A stretch of 64,000 nucleotides of DNA. Source: Acidobacteriota bacterium. Its GTDB lineage: Bacteria > Acidobacteriota > Thermoanaerobaculia > UBA5066 > Gp7-AA6. Positions 28,201 to 37,097 of this stretch are shown one piece after another. Position numbers and translations under genes: made by a program. The stretch covers positions 56,884 through 120,883 of the forward strand of contig DAHUXD010000051.1 of assembly GCA_027307335.1 (NCBI GenBank), read 5' to 3'. Numbering within the stretch: position 1 is the stretch's first letter; each line of letters starts with the position of its first letter. The notes beneath the pieces were generated by a model, which saw only the letters and a list, made by a program, of their open reading frames with translations, was not told the origin of the DNA and made no database searches.

Positions 28201-29010
28201 TCAGGGCGCCGGGACGACCGTGTACACGACGCCGTTCGCGCCCGACGACGGCAGGTACCAGACGCCGTTCGAGACGAGGTACGTCGTGCCGTTGATCGTC
28301 GTGTGAACGGCCCCGGTCGGGGCGGCGTAGAGGACCGTCCCCGACGGGTGCGACGCGACGGCCACGCCGGTGGCCAGACCGGCGCTGTAGGCGGCGGTCG
28401 TGTTGGCGGAACCCGCCGCGACGCCCGCCGCGTAGGCGTTCGTCGTGGCGGCGGAGGTGGTCGCCGCTCCAGCGGCGTAGCCGGACTGATAGCTGCTCGC
28501 CGAAGAGGCGGCCGCTGCCGAGGTCGCCGCGGCGCCGACCGCCATGCCCGCCATCGCCGCGCCCGCGACCGCCCAACCGGAGGTGGTCGTCGTCGGATAA
28601 ACGACCGCCGTCGGCGGATGGTAGGGGTACGGATAGTAGGCCGCCGGCGGGTGGTAGTAGGCGCCGCCGTAGTAGTCGGGCGGGTGGTACGCGGTCGCGC
28701 CGTACGACGTCGTGTGGTACGCGCCCGCGCCGTAGGCGCCGGCCGTCGTGCCGCCGTAGACGTTCGTGTGCTCCGTGCCGCCGTAGTAGCTGTGCGCGGT
28801 CGAGCCGCCGTACGCGTTCGTGTGCTCGGTGCCCTCGCCGTACTCGTGCGACGTCGAGCCTCCGTAGGCGTTGGTGTGCGTGCCGCCTTCGCCGTAGGTG
28901 CCGGACGAGTGACCGCCGTACGCGTTCGCGTGCGACCACGCCGCGGCGGGAAGGCACGTCAGCCAGGCGGTGAGGAATCCCGCGATGCCGGCCGAGAGCT
29001 TGTTTCGCAT
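28201..29010 (-). CDS. Exported Gly/Tyr/His-rich tandem-repeat protein
   Basis: Signal peptide, then repeats THTNAYGGSTSHEYGEG / TEHTNAYGGSTAHSYYGG / TEHTNVYGGTTAGAYGAG. Confidence 0.75.
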   Translation of the reverse strand: MRNKLSAGIAGFLTAWLTCLPAAAWSHANAYGGHSSGTYGEGGTHTNAYGGSTSHEYGEGTEHTNAYGGSTAHSYYGGTEHTNVYGGTTAGAYGAGAYHTTSYGATAYHPPDYYGGAYYHPPAAYYPYPYHPPTAVVYPTTTTSGWAVAGAAMAGMAVGAAATSAAAASSASSYQSGYAAGAATTSAATTNAYAAGVAAGSANTTAAYSAGLATGVAVASHPSGTVLYAAPTGAVHTTINGTTYLVSNGVWYLPSSGANGVVYTVVPAP

Positions 29011-29020
29011 GGAAGGCCTC

Positions 29021-29911
29021 CTACTGGGGTCTTGGGGTGGGCTTCGATTTCGCGGCCGGCTTCTTCGCCGTGCCGGCCTTTTCGGGCGCCGGGACGTCCG
29101 ACTTCATCTTCGGGTGGTTGAACGGGATCTTGTCGGCGTTCGCCGCCTTGGTCGTCGTGAACTTCTCCGGGCCGAGCGGCGGCTCGAGCTTCCAGTTCGT
29201 GAACTGGACCGAGTGGCGCAGCTGGAGCGGGTCGTCCACGAACATGGCCCGCGACATGTAGGGGAGCTTGTCGTCCTTCCCGATCCACATCTGGATGAAG
29301 ACGCCGTTCGATTCGTAGGCGATCACGTCCGTCGTGACGCCGCCGACCAGGTTCGACTCGCTGACGTAGAACGCTCCCGTCAGGGCCGACGCGATGTCGC
29401 CCCAGGGGTCCTTGACGATCTGGTCGGTGAAGGGGAAGTAGGTGCCGGATTCCGCGAAGAGCTTCTCGAGGGCGCCGTCGATCGTCTTCGGCGCGTCCGT
29501 GACCGCGACGAGGTTCTCGGCCGGGTGGAAGCTCATCATCACCTTGCCGTCGTCGTAGAACTCGGTGCGCGGCCCGTCGCCGACGGTGATCACGGCGATC
29601 TTGTCGGGCCGCTGCAGCGCCACCTCGTAGATGCGTCCGTAGATGAGCGGCGGACCCCAGAGGCTCGGCACCTCGTAGGCGCCCAGCGCGGTGAACGACA
29701 TCGAGCCCGCGGCGGCGAGCTTCGCGCAGGAGGCCTTGAGGATGTCGACGGCCCTCGTCTCGGGCGTCGGCACCGGGCGGGGAGCGGCGGCGGCGGACTT
29801 CGGCGCGGGCTTCTTTCCGGGCGCCGGCGTCGGCTTCGGCGCCTGCGCCGAGGCGCCGGCGGCCAGCAGCGATGCCGCGAAGGCGAGTGCGAAACGTGTC
29901 TGGCGGAGCAT
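29021..29911 (-). CDS. DUF2092-like exported protein
   Basis: Signal peptide; VALQRPDKIAVITVGDGPRTEFYDDGKVMMSFHPAENLVAVTDAPKTIDGALEKLFAESGTYFPFTDQIV. Confidence 0.75.
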   Translation of the reverse strand: MLRQTRFALAFAASLLAAGASAQAPKPTPAPGKKPAPKSAAAAPRPVPTPETRAVDILKASCAKLAAAGSMSFTALGAYEVPSLWGPPLIYGRIYEVALQRPDKIAVITVGDGPRTEFYDDGKVMMSFHPAENLVAVTDAPKTIDGALEKLFAESGTYFPFTDQIVKDPWGDIASALTGAFYVSESNLVGGVTTDVIAYESNGVFIQMWIGKDDKLPYMSRAMFVDDPLQLRHSVQFTNWKLEPPLGPEKFTTTKAANADKIPFNHPKMKSDVPAPEKAGTAKKPAAKSKPTPRPQ

Positions 29912-29919
29912 TGGCGGCC

Positions 29920-30618
29920 TCAGTTGTTCTTGTTGTAATTGAAATTGGAGACTTGGATCTCCATCTGCTTGCCGGGGATCTGGATGTCGGCGAAGTTCAT
30001 GTAGGACAGGCCCGAGGCGAGCACGTTGAACGTCGCGTTCATCGTGACCGAATCCCCCTGGTACGTCGTCGCGACGAACGCCTTGGCGGCCTTGTGCGTC
30101 GTCGCGTTGACCCAGAGCGTCATGGAGTCGCCCGGCATCACGACGCTGCCGCCGGAGAGGGCCAGAAGGCCTGTCGCGTCGGGACCGCTCACCGACGCCT
30201 TGTTGAAGAAGGCCAGCAGTTGCGGACTCGTGCCCATGGTGTACTGCTCGAGCTGCGCCTTCAGCCCCGACATGTACTCCTGCATCTCCTTCTGCTTCTG
30301 TTCGGCGATGCGCTTGCGGATCCCGAAGCGGGGGAGCGACGGCCCCTCGTTCGAGACCAGGCTCTTCTGGTACTGGCCGTTGACCCAGTTGACCATCTGG
30401 ACGCGGGTGTCCTTGACCGTGCCGTCCTCGAGCAGCTCCGTGCGCTGGTCCCAGGTGTACTGCTGCATCGCGGTGGCGTTGGCCTGGCGCGCCGCCGTGA
30501 CTCTTTCGGCGATTCCCGCGCGCAGGCCCTGGTTGGCGGCGTCCTGGGCGAAGGCGGCCGCTGCAAAGAGGCAGAGCGCGACGGCGAGCGGGACTCGGGA
30601 CGAGCCGATTCGGGTCAT
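29920..30618 (-). CDS. Exported protein of unknown function; paralog of 36179..36937
   Basis: Signal peptide; QYTWDQRTELLEDGTVKDTR...RIAEQKQKEMQEYMSGLK...PGDSMTLWVNATTHKAAKAFVATTYQGDSVTMNATFN. Confidence 0.75.
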   Translation of the reverse strand: MTRIGSSRVPLAVALCLFAAAAFAQDAANQGLRAGIAERVTAARQANATAMQQYTWDQRTELLEDGTVKDTRVQMVNWVNGQYQKSLVSNEGPSLPRFGIRKRIAEQKQKEMQEYMSGLKAQLEQYTMGTSPQLLAFFNKASVSGPDATGLLALSGGSVVMPGDSMTLWVNATTHKAAKAFVATTYQGDSVTMNATFNVLASGLSYMNFADIQIPGKQMEIQVSNFNYNKNN

Positions 30619-30720
30619 GGGACCTCCTTGGGGTCGGGGAAGATTCTAGGCCGGCGATTCTGATGCAAAGGCATCAGGAATGGACGGCCGGCGGTGGAGC
30701 GTCGGCCGGTCCGGACGGCT

Positions 30721-31029
30721 TCAAGGAATCATCCCGCACTCGAACATCTTGTTCGCGATCGGCGCGGCGATCTTGTTGATGAAGTACTGGCGCATCTGCG
30801 GGTCGGCCTTCAGCGCCGCGATCACCCGCTGCTCCATCTGCGCCTTCTCTCCCGTCGGCTTCTCGCTCTTGTTCTCGGCGAGCTGGACGCAGGTCGAGTT
30901 GGTGTACTTGTCGATGATCTTCTGGGCGAGCATGTCCGCGAGCGGGTACTGCTGCTGCTGCGCCTGCGGCGCGTTCGAGACGAGCCACAGGGCCGGAACG
31001 AGAACCAGGACTGCCAGACGCTTCCTCAT
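30721..31029 (-). CDS. Small exported protein of unknown function
   Basis: MRKRLAVLVLVPALWLVSNAPQAQQQ signal; 102 aa; directly downstream of the sulfatase gene. Confidence 0.65.
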   Translation of the reverse strand: MRKRLAVLVLVPALWLVSNAPQAQQQQYPLADMLAQKIIDKYTNSTCVQLAENKSEKPTGEKAQMEQRVIAALKADPQMRQYFINKIAAPIANKMFECGMIP

Positions 31030-31058
31030 GGGAACCTCCTCCACATTCGAAAACTGAC

Positions 31059-33563
31059 CTACTCGCTGGCCTTGTTGTTGCGGGTCGCCGCCTCGAGCTT
31101 CTGGATGTCGGCCGGGGACAGCTGCGGCCGGTCGACCTTGATCGTGAGCTTGTTGAGCTTCGCGGTGAGCGCGAACGGCGGAAGATAGTCCTCGTCGTTG
31201 ACGCCGGTCTCCGTGTCGGAGCCGATGTCGAAGCTCTCGTCCCACTGGAGGATCAGCGGGAGCGTGTGCTCCATCTTCTGCGTCGCCACCGTCTTGCCGT
31301 CGACCTTCAGCGTTCCGGTGCCGCTCTGCCCGATGCCGCTCATGTTGTTGAAGGCGAGCGTCGCCGGCCCGAGGCCGTCGTACTTGAAGTCGAACTCGAC
31401 GCTGTGCTTGCCCGGAGCGAGCGCGTCGGGTGCATCCCAACGGATCTTCCGCAGGCCGACCAGGTTCCAGAGGAAGACCGGCTTGTCCTTCAGGAGGTAG
31501 AAGCCGTAGCCGCCGAACCGCCCCCCGGATGTCAGGAGCATGCCCTCGGCGCCGCCCTGCGGCACGTCGATGTCCGCGGTGATCGTGTAGGAGCAATTCA
31601 GCAGCAAGGGCGAGTCTCCCTGCGGCAGCCCCACCATCGGCTTGGTGTAGACGAACTCGCTGCGGCCGGCCGTGATGTTCGGCCGGGGCGCGACGAGGCG
31701 GGTCGCCACCGAGGCGTCGAGAGGAAGGACCTGGTATTTCTTGGCCTCGGTCAGGAAGAGCGCCTTCATTTCGGCCAGCTTCTGCGGGTTCTTCGCCGCG
31801 ACGTCCTCGGCCTGCGTCCAGTCCTTCGTCACGTCGTAGAGCTCCCACGTCACGTTGTTGAGCGGATCCGGGTTGACCGCCCCGACGACGTCCCAGGGCG
31901 GCCGGATCACCTTGGTCGAGGCGATCCAGCCGTCGTTGTAGATCGCGTGATCGCCCATCATCTCGAAGTACTGCGTATGGTGCCGGGACGGGGCGTTCGC
32001 GTTGGCCTTGTCGAACGTGTACGCGAAGCTCACGCCCTCGACGGGGCTCTGCTTGATGCCGTCGACCGTGTCCGGCTGATGGATGCCAGTGACCTCGAGG
32101 AGGGTGGGAACGACGTCGATGATGTGCATGAACTGGTGGCGGAGGCCGCCGACGTCGGTGATGTGCCCCGGCCAGGAGACCGCCATGCCTTGGCGCACGC
32201 CGCCCCAGTGCGACGCGATCTGCTTGGTCCAGGAGAACGGGGTGTCGAAGGCCCAGGCCCAGCCCACGGCCATGTGGTTGTAGGTCTTGTCCGAGCCCCA
32301 GACGTCGTAGAAGTACTTGAGCTGGTCGGCGACCGGGACCTGGACGCCGTTGAACATGGCGACTTCGTTCGGCGTGCCGATGAGCTGTCCCTCGGCGCTC
32401 GTGCCGTTGTCGCCGTTGATGTAGATGATGATCGTGTTGTCGAGCTTGCCCATGTCCTCGACCGCCTGGATGACGCGGCCGATCTCGTAGTCCGTGTAGG
32501 CCACGTAGGCCGCGAAGACGTCCACCTGGCGGAGGAACATTTTCTTCTCGTCGGGCGTGAGCTGCTCCCACCGTTTCAGCAGCTTGTCCGGCCACGGGGT
32601 CAGTTTCGCGTCCTTCGGGATCACGCCCAGCCGCTTCTGGTTCTCGAAGATCTGGTCGCGCAGGACGTTCCATCCCTTGTCGAAGAGGTGCATGTCCGAG
32701 ATCTTCTTGATCCACTCGGGCGTCGGGTGGTGCGGCGCGTGCGTGCCGCCCGGGACGTAGTAGCAGAAGAACGGCTTTGAGGGGTCGATCTGGTTCACGC
32801 GGTTCAGCCACTCGATCGCGTCGTCCGCCTGCGCCGTCGTCAGGTTCCACCCCGGATGACCCAGGTTCGGGTAGATCTGCGTCGTGTTGCGGAAGAGGTT
32901 CGGCTCCCACTGGTTGGTGTCGCCGCCAACGAAGCCGTAGAAGTACTCGAAGCCCATTCCGGTCGGCCACTGGTCGAACGGGCCGATCTGGCTGGCCTGA
33001 TAGGTCGGCGTGTTGTGATCCTTGCCGAACCAGGAAGTCGAATAGCCGTTGTCGAGAAGAATGCGACCGATGGTCGCCTTGTCCTTGGCGATGATGCTGT
33101 TGTAGCCGGGGAAGCCCGTGGACTGCTCGGAGATGACGCCGAAGCCCGCCGAGTGGTGGTTCCGGCCGGTGATGAGCGCCGCGCGGGTCGGCGAGCAGAG
33201 CGCCGTCGAGTTCATCTGCGTGTAGCGCAGTCCCGCCTTCGCGATGCGATCGAGCGCGGGCGTCGGAATGACGCCGCCGAAGGTCGACGGCACGCCGTAG
33301 CCCGAGTCGTCCGTCATGATGAGGAGGACGTTCGGCGCGCCCTTCGGCGGCACGATGCGCGGCGCCCACCAGGGCGTCGACTGCAGCGCGTTGTCCTTGA
33401 TGACGCCGCCGAACGGCGGATCGGGCGGCGGCAGCTGCTTGCCATCGATGGAGGTCGTGGCCCCGGGGGAGCCCGGAGGCGGCGGCGCCGGCTGCTGCCC
33501 GAGGACCGCGGCGGCAACCGCCAGGACGGCCGGGAACACGAGGAGAGAGCGCCGGTTTCGCAT
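31059..33563 (-). CDS. Arylsulfatase (type I, Cys-type) with C-terminal beta domain
   Basis: NVLLIMTDDSGYG..., CSPTRAALITGRNHHSAGFG (CxPxR formylglycine motif), signal peptide. Confidence 0.95.
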   Translation of the reverse strand: MRNRRSLLVFPAVLAVAAAVLGQQPAPPPPGSPGATTSIDGKQLPPPDPPFGGVIKDNALQSTPWWAPRIVPPKGAPNVLLIMTDDSGYGVPSTFGGVIPTPALDRIAKAGLRYTQMNSTALCSPTRAALITGRNHHSAGFGVISEQSTGFPGYNSIIAKDKATIGRILLDNGYSTSWFGKDHNTPTYQASQIGPFDQWPTGMGFEYFYGFVGGDTNQWEPNLFRNTTQIYPNLGHPGWNLTTAQADDAIEWLNRVNQIDPSKPFFCYYVPGGTHAPHHPTPEWIKKISDMHLFDKGWNVLRDQIFENQKRLGVIPKDAKLTPWPDKLLKRWEQLTPDEKKMFLRQVDVFAAYVAYTDYEIGRVIQAVEDMGKLDNTIIIYINGDNGTSAEGQLIGTPNEVAMFNGVQVPVADQLKYFYDVWGSDKTYNHMAVGWAWAFDTPFSWTKQIASHWGGVRQGMAVSWPGHITDVGGLRHQFMHIIDVVPTLLEVTGIHQPDTVDGIKQSPVEGVSFAYTFDKANANAPSRHHTQYFEMMGDHAIYNDGWIASTKVIRPPWDVVGAVNPDPLNNVTWELYDVTKDWTQAEDVAAKNPQKLAEMKALFLTEAKKYQVLPLDASVATRLVAPRPNITAGRSEFVYTKPMVGLPQGDSPLLLNCSYTITADIDVPQGGAEGMLLTSGGRFGGYGFYLLKDKPVFLWNLVGLRKIRWDAPDALAPGKHSVEFDFKYDGLGPATLAFNNMSGIGQSGTGTLKVDGKTVATQKMEHTLPLILQWDESFDIGSDTETGVNDEDYLPPFALTAKLNKLTIKVDRPQLSPADIQKLEAATRNNKASE

Positions 33564-33652
33564 GGGCCTCCCTTTCATTTTGGGAACCGGGTGAGTCGGC
33601 GCTATCAAATCAGCGCCCGCGCGCCGCTGTCAACGTCGCCCGGTGGAATGAC

Positions 33653-34261
33653 TCAGGGTCCGGCGATGCCCTTTTCGAGGGCCACGCGGATGAGCTCCGC
33701 GCTCGTGGTCACGCCGAGGGACTCCATCGCACGGTACTTGTGGAATTCGATCGTGCGGACGGAGAGGCCGAGGACCGACGCGATCTCTTTCGCCGTGAGG
33801 CCCTTCGCGACGAGCTGGACGATCTCGCGCTGGCGCGGGGTCAGGTCGCCGCCGCGGGCGTCCGGGGCGGGCGCCGCGTCCGCCTTCACCGCCGGTTCAC
33901 CTTCGGCCGCGGCGCGGATCGCCGCGATGAGCTCCTCGGCCGCGGCGTGCTTGAGCACGAAGCCGTCGGCGCCCGCTTCCCGCGCGCGGCGCGCGTAGGC
34001 GGCCTCGCGATGCATCGTGACGACGACGACGCGGATTCCCGGCACCGCCTTCTTCAGGAGCGGGATCGCCTCGAGTCCATTGACGCGCGGCATCCCGATG
34101 TCGACGACGGCGACGTCGGGCTTCTGCGCCACGGCCTCGTCCAGCAGCCGCCGCCCGTCCTCGACGATGCCGACGAGGTCGAACTCGGGCTCGAGGAGGC
34201 CGCGCAGTCCCTCGGCCACCATGCGGTGGTCGTCGGCGAGCAGGACCCGCAGGCGCGCCAT
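33653..34261 (-). CDS. NarL/LuxR-family response regulator
   Basis: REC domain (VLLADDHRMVAEGL...VAVVDIGMPRVNG) plus HTH (LTPRQREIVQLVAKGLTAKEIASVLGLSVRTIEFHKYRAMESL). Confidence 0.93.
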   Translation of the reverse strand: MARLRVLLADDHRMVAEGLRGLLEPEFDLVGIVEDGRRLLDEAVAQKPDVAVVDIGMPRVNGLEAIPLLKKAVPGIRVVVVTMHREAAYARRAREAGADGFVLKHAAAEELIAAIRAAAEGEPAVKADAAPAPDARGGDLTPRQREIVQLVAKGLTAKEIASVLGLSVRTIEFHKYRAMESLGVTTSAELIRVALEKGIAGP

Positions 34262-34266
34262 CGGGA

Positions 34267-36003
34267 TCACTCCGGGCGCGGCTCGAGCGGCGCCCACGCG
34301 GCGATCTCGGTGCCGCGCCCCGGTGCGCTCTTGATCGCGATCCGTCCGCCGAGGGTCTCGACCCGCTCGCGCATGCTCGCGAGGCCGAGGCTCGGCCGGT
34401 CGAGACGGCGCGCCGGGTCGAACCCGACGCCGTCGTCGCCGAGGCGCAGCTCGAGCCCGCGCGCGCTCGGCGCGCAGGAGAGCGTCACCGTCTTCGCGCG
34501 CGCGTGGCGAGCGACGTTGCGCAGACCCTCCTGGGCGATCCGGAACAGGCAGAGCGCCGTCTCACGCGAGGGCGGCGGGCCGCCGTCGCGCAGGTCGAGC
34601 GCGACCGGAACGGACTCGAGGCGCTGGAAGCGCTCCGCCTCGTTGCGCAGCGCCTCGGTGAGGCCGAGATCGTCGAGCGTCGAGGGATGGAGCTGGTAGG
34701 CGAGCGCGTGGGCGTCCTCGGACAGGCGCGTGAGCTCGTCGCGCATCGCGCCGCCGCGCGGCTTCTCGCCGTCGACGGGTACCGCCGCCGCGTACTCGAG
34801 GCGCGCCGCGTCGATCGCGAGCCGCGCGAGGCGCTGACTGAAGTCGTCGTGGAGCTCCCGGGCGATGACCTTGCGCTCCTCCTCCTGCGCGTGCAGGAGG
34901 CGGCGGTTCAGCACGTGCACGCGCTCCTCCGCGAGGCGCCGGCGGGACCGCTGCGCGAGCAGGGCGGCGATCAGGAGCGTCTGGAGCAGGACCACGGCGG
35001 CCGCGAGCAGCACGGACTCCCGGTGCGCTTCCCAGAGGCCCGGCGGCCGGAAGCGGACGTCGCTGCCCGCCGGCAGGCTCGAGAGAGGAATGCCGAAGCG
35101 CCGGAGCTCGCGCCAGTCGTACGCGACGACGAGCGGCAGGGGCGGCGGCACGACGACGCGTCCCGGCGCGTCCCCGGCCAGCAGCCGCAGCGCGACGCCC
35201 GCCGCCCGGCGGGCCTCCCGCGAAACGGGCACGAGCGGGCCCCCGACGACGCCCTGTCCGAGCTGCTCGACGAAGGCGCCGAAGATCGGGACCTTCGCGA
35301 CCGCCCGCAGCGCGACGAGACCCTCCTCCTCCTCGTGCGCGATGCCGGCGCCGTCGACCTTGAGGCTCCCGTACAGGATCGCCGCGCCCGGGCCGAGCTC
35401 GGCCGCCCGGCGCCGCATTTCCTCGAGCGAGAGTCCGTCCCACCAGTCGAACTCCTCGCGCGGGGCAAACGGCGCGAGCTCGCGCTCGAGCTCGCCGCGC
35501 CAGTAGCGCTCGAGCGGCGAGGCGCCGAGCACGACGATCATCCGCGTCGTGCCGGGGAAGAGGCGAAGGATGTTCTCGACGGCGCGGGGCGGGTCGTAAA
35601 CGGCGGCGACGGCGACGTCGCTCGCCTCGAGCGCGAGGTCCTGCACCTGGCGGCGCTCGAGTCCCGCGATGAGGGTGGCGACGCCGGGGAAGGGGCGCTG
35701 CCGGGACACGAACTCGGCCGCGGGCGCCCCGATCGTGACGACGAGGTCGAGTTTCCTGTCGGCGACGAGCGCGCGCAGGTACTCCGCGAGCGGGGCCTCC
35801 TCGCGGGACGGCGCCGCAAAGCGCGCCATCTCGAGCGGCGTCTCGAGGAATTCGACGGGAGCGGGCCAGCCGTCCACGATGTCCGCCCGCAGCGCGGCGC
35901 CGTAGGTCTCGAACGGCGCGAAGCGGCTGCCAAAGGAGGTCAGGATGAGGACCCGGCGCGGCGCGGCTTCGGCCGCGAAGATGCGGCTCGCGGCGGCGAG
36001 CAT
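34267..36003 (-). CDS. Sensor histidine kinase (NarX/HisKA_3 type) with ABC substrate-binding-like extracytoplasmic region
   Basis: RRVLILTSFGSRFAPFETYGAALRADI... sensor; TM; EERKVIARELHDDFSQRLARLAIDAARLE; ATPase motifs GLRNVARHA, LRLGDDGVGFD. Confidence 0.88.
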   Translation of the reverse strand: MLAAASRIFAAEAAPRRVLILTSFGSRFAPFETYGAALRADIVDGWPAPVEFLETPLEMARFAAPSREEAPLAEYLRALVADRKLDLVVTIGAPAAEFVSRQRPFPGVATLIAGLERRQVQDLALEASDVAVAAVYDPPRAVENILRLFPGTTRMIVVLGASPLERYWRGELERELAPFAPREEFDWWDGLSLEEMRRRAAELGPGAAILYGSLKVDGAGIAHEEEEGLVALRAVAKVPIFGAFVEQLGQGVVGGPLVPVSREARRAAGVALRLLAGDAPGRVVVPPPLPLVVAYDWRELRRFGIPLSSLPAGSDVRFRPPGLWEAHRESVLLAAAVVLLQTLLIAALLAQRSRRRLAEERVHVLNRRLLHAQEEERKVIARELHDDFSQRLARLAIDAARLEYAAAVPVDGEKPRGGAMRDELTRLSEDAHALAYQLHPSTLDDLGLTEALRNEAERFQRLESVPVALDLRDGGPPPSRETALCLFRIAQEGLRNVARHARAKTVTLSCAPSARGLELRLGDDGVGFDPARRLDRPSLGLASMRERVETLGGRIAIKSAPGRGTEIAAWAPLEPRPE

Positions 36004-36178
36004 CGCGAACCCCGCCGCGGCGATCCGCAGGGACCAAAGGAGAGAGGCGCGGCGGCTCGCTGGAACGTTCGTGGAGACTCCTCGGCGACGGCGTCCGAAA
36101 GTCTATCCCCGCCGCGTGAAGGGTGCCCTCCGGCTTCGATAGAATCCCGCCGCTCCTCGGCCCGTCACAGGAGGAATC

Positions 36179-36937
36179 ATGAGCCACGGATTCCGGCTCG
36201 ACTTGCCCGCGGTCCTCGGAACTCTCGGCGGAGCGGTTCTCCTCGCGGCCGCTTCGGCCGCTCAGCAGGCGCAGCCGCAACCGCCGCCGCAGGGCGCGGG
36301 CGGGCTGCTCGCCGAGGCGCTCAAGGAGAAGGTGGAGGCGCTGCAGCAGCACGCCACGGCCAACCGGGCGGCGCTGCGCCAGTATCAGTGGACGGAGAAC
36401 GTCCAGGTCGCCGTCAACGGCGAGGTGAAGACCACGAAGCAGCTCGCCTGCCGGTACGGTGCCGACGGCAAGCCGCAGTGCGCGCCGATCGGTCCTGCCC
36501 CACAGCCGCAGGAACAGCGCGGCCTCCGGGGCCGCATCGCGGAGAAGAAGAAAGAGGAGTTCACGGATTACATGCAGCAGGTCAAGGGTCTCATCGGCCT
36601 CTACGTGCCGCCCGACGGCGCGCGGATGAAGGCGGCGCACGAGGCCGGCAACGCGTCCTTCTCGCGTCCGGCGGCCGGCGAGGCGGGGCTGACCTTCCGC
36701 AACTACTCGCTGCCCGGCGACTCGATGACGATCGACTTCGCGATGGCCGCGAGAAAGATGGCGGCCCTCTCGGTCAATTCGTATCTCGGCGATCCCTCGA
36801 GCCCGGTGACGCTGAACGTCCAGTTCGCTCAGCTCCCCGATGGCACGAACTATCCCGCTCGGGAGGTCGTCAACGCGGCCGCGAAGGGCATCGTGGTCAC
36901 GGTGAACAACTCGAACTACCAGAAGATCGCGCAGTAA
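36179..36937 (+). CDS. Exported protein of unknown function; paralog of 29920..30618
   Basis: Signal peptide; RQYQWTENVQVAVNGEVKTTK...RGRIAEKKKEEFTDYMQQVKGLI...PGDSMTIDFAMAARKMAALSVNSYLGDPSSPVTLNVQF. Confidence 0.75.
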   Translation: MSHGFRLDLPAVLGTLGGAVLLAAASAAQQAQPQPPPQGAGGLLAEALKEKVEALQQHATANRAALRQYQWTENVQVAVNGEVKTTKQLACRYGADGKPQCAPIGPAPQPQEQRGLRGRIAEKKKEEFTDYMQQVKGLIGLYVPPDGARMKAAHEAGNASFSRPAAGEAGLTFRNYSLPGDSMTIDFAMAARKMAALSVNSYLGDPSSPVTLNVQFAQLPDGTNYPAREVVNAAAKGIVVTVNNSNYQKIAQ

Positions 36938-37009
36938 TCCTTCCGAGGAGGAGTGAGGTCCCGCGACGGCGTCGAAGTCGTTTCGGGAGTCGATCCCGCC
37001 TCACCCTCG

Positions 37010-37034
37010 CCCTCTCCCCCGATGGGGGAGAGGG
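37010..37034 (+). terminator. Rho-independent terminator within a larger composite palindrome (36999..37080)
   Basis: CCCTCTCCCCC-GAT-GGGGGAGAGGG followed by TTTTTCTTT; 11-bp perfect stem. Confidence 0.75.
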
Positions 37035-37097
37035 TTTTTCTTTGGACTCCCTCTCCCTACGAGAGAGGGCTGGGGTGAGGGGCGCCCGGTGGGAACC

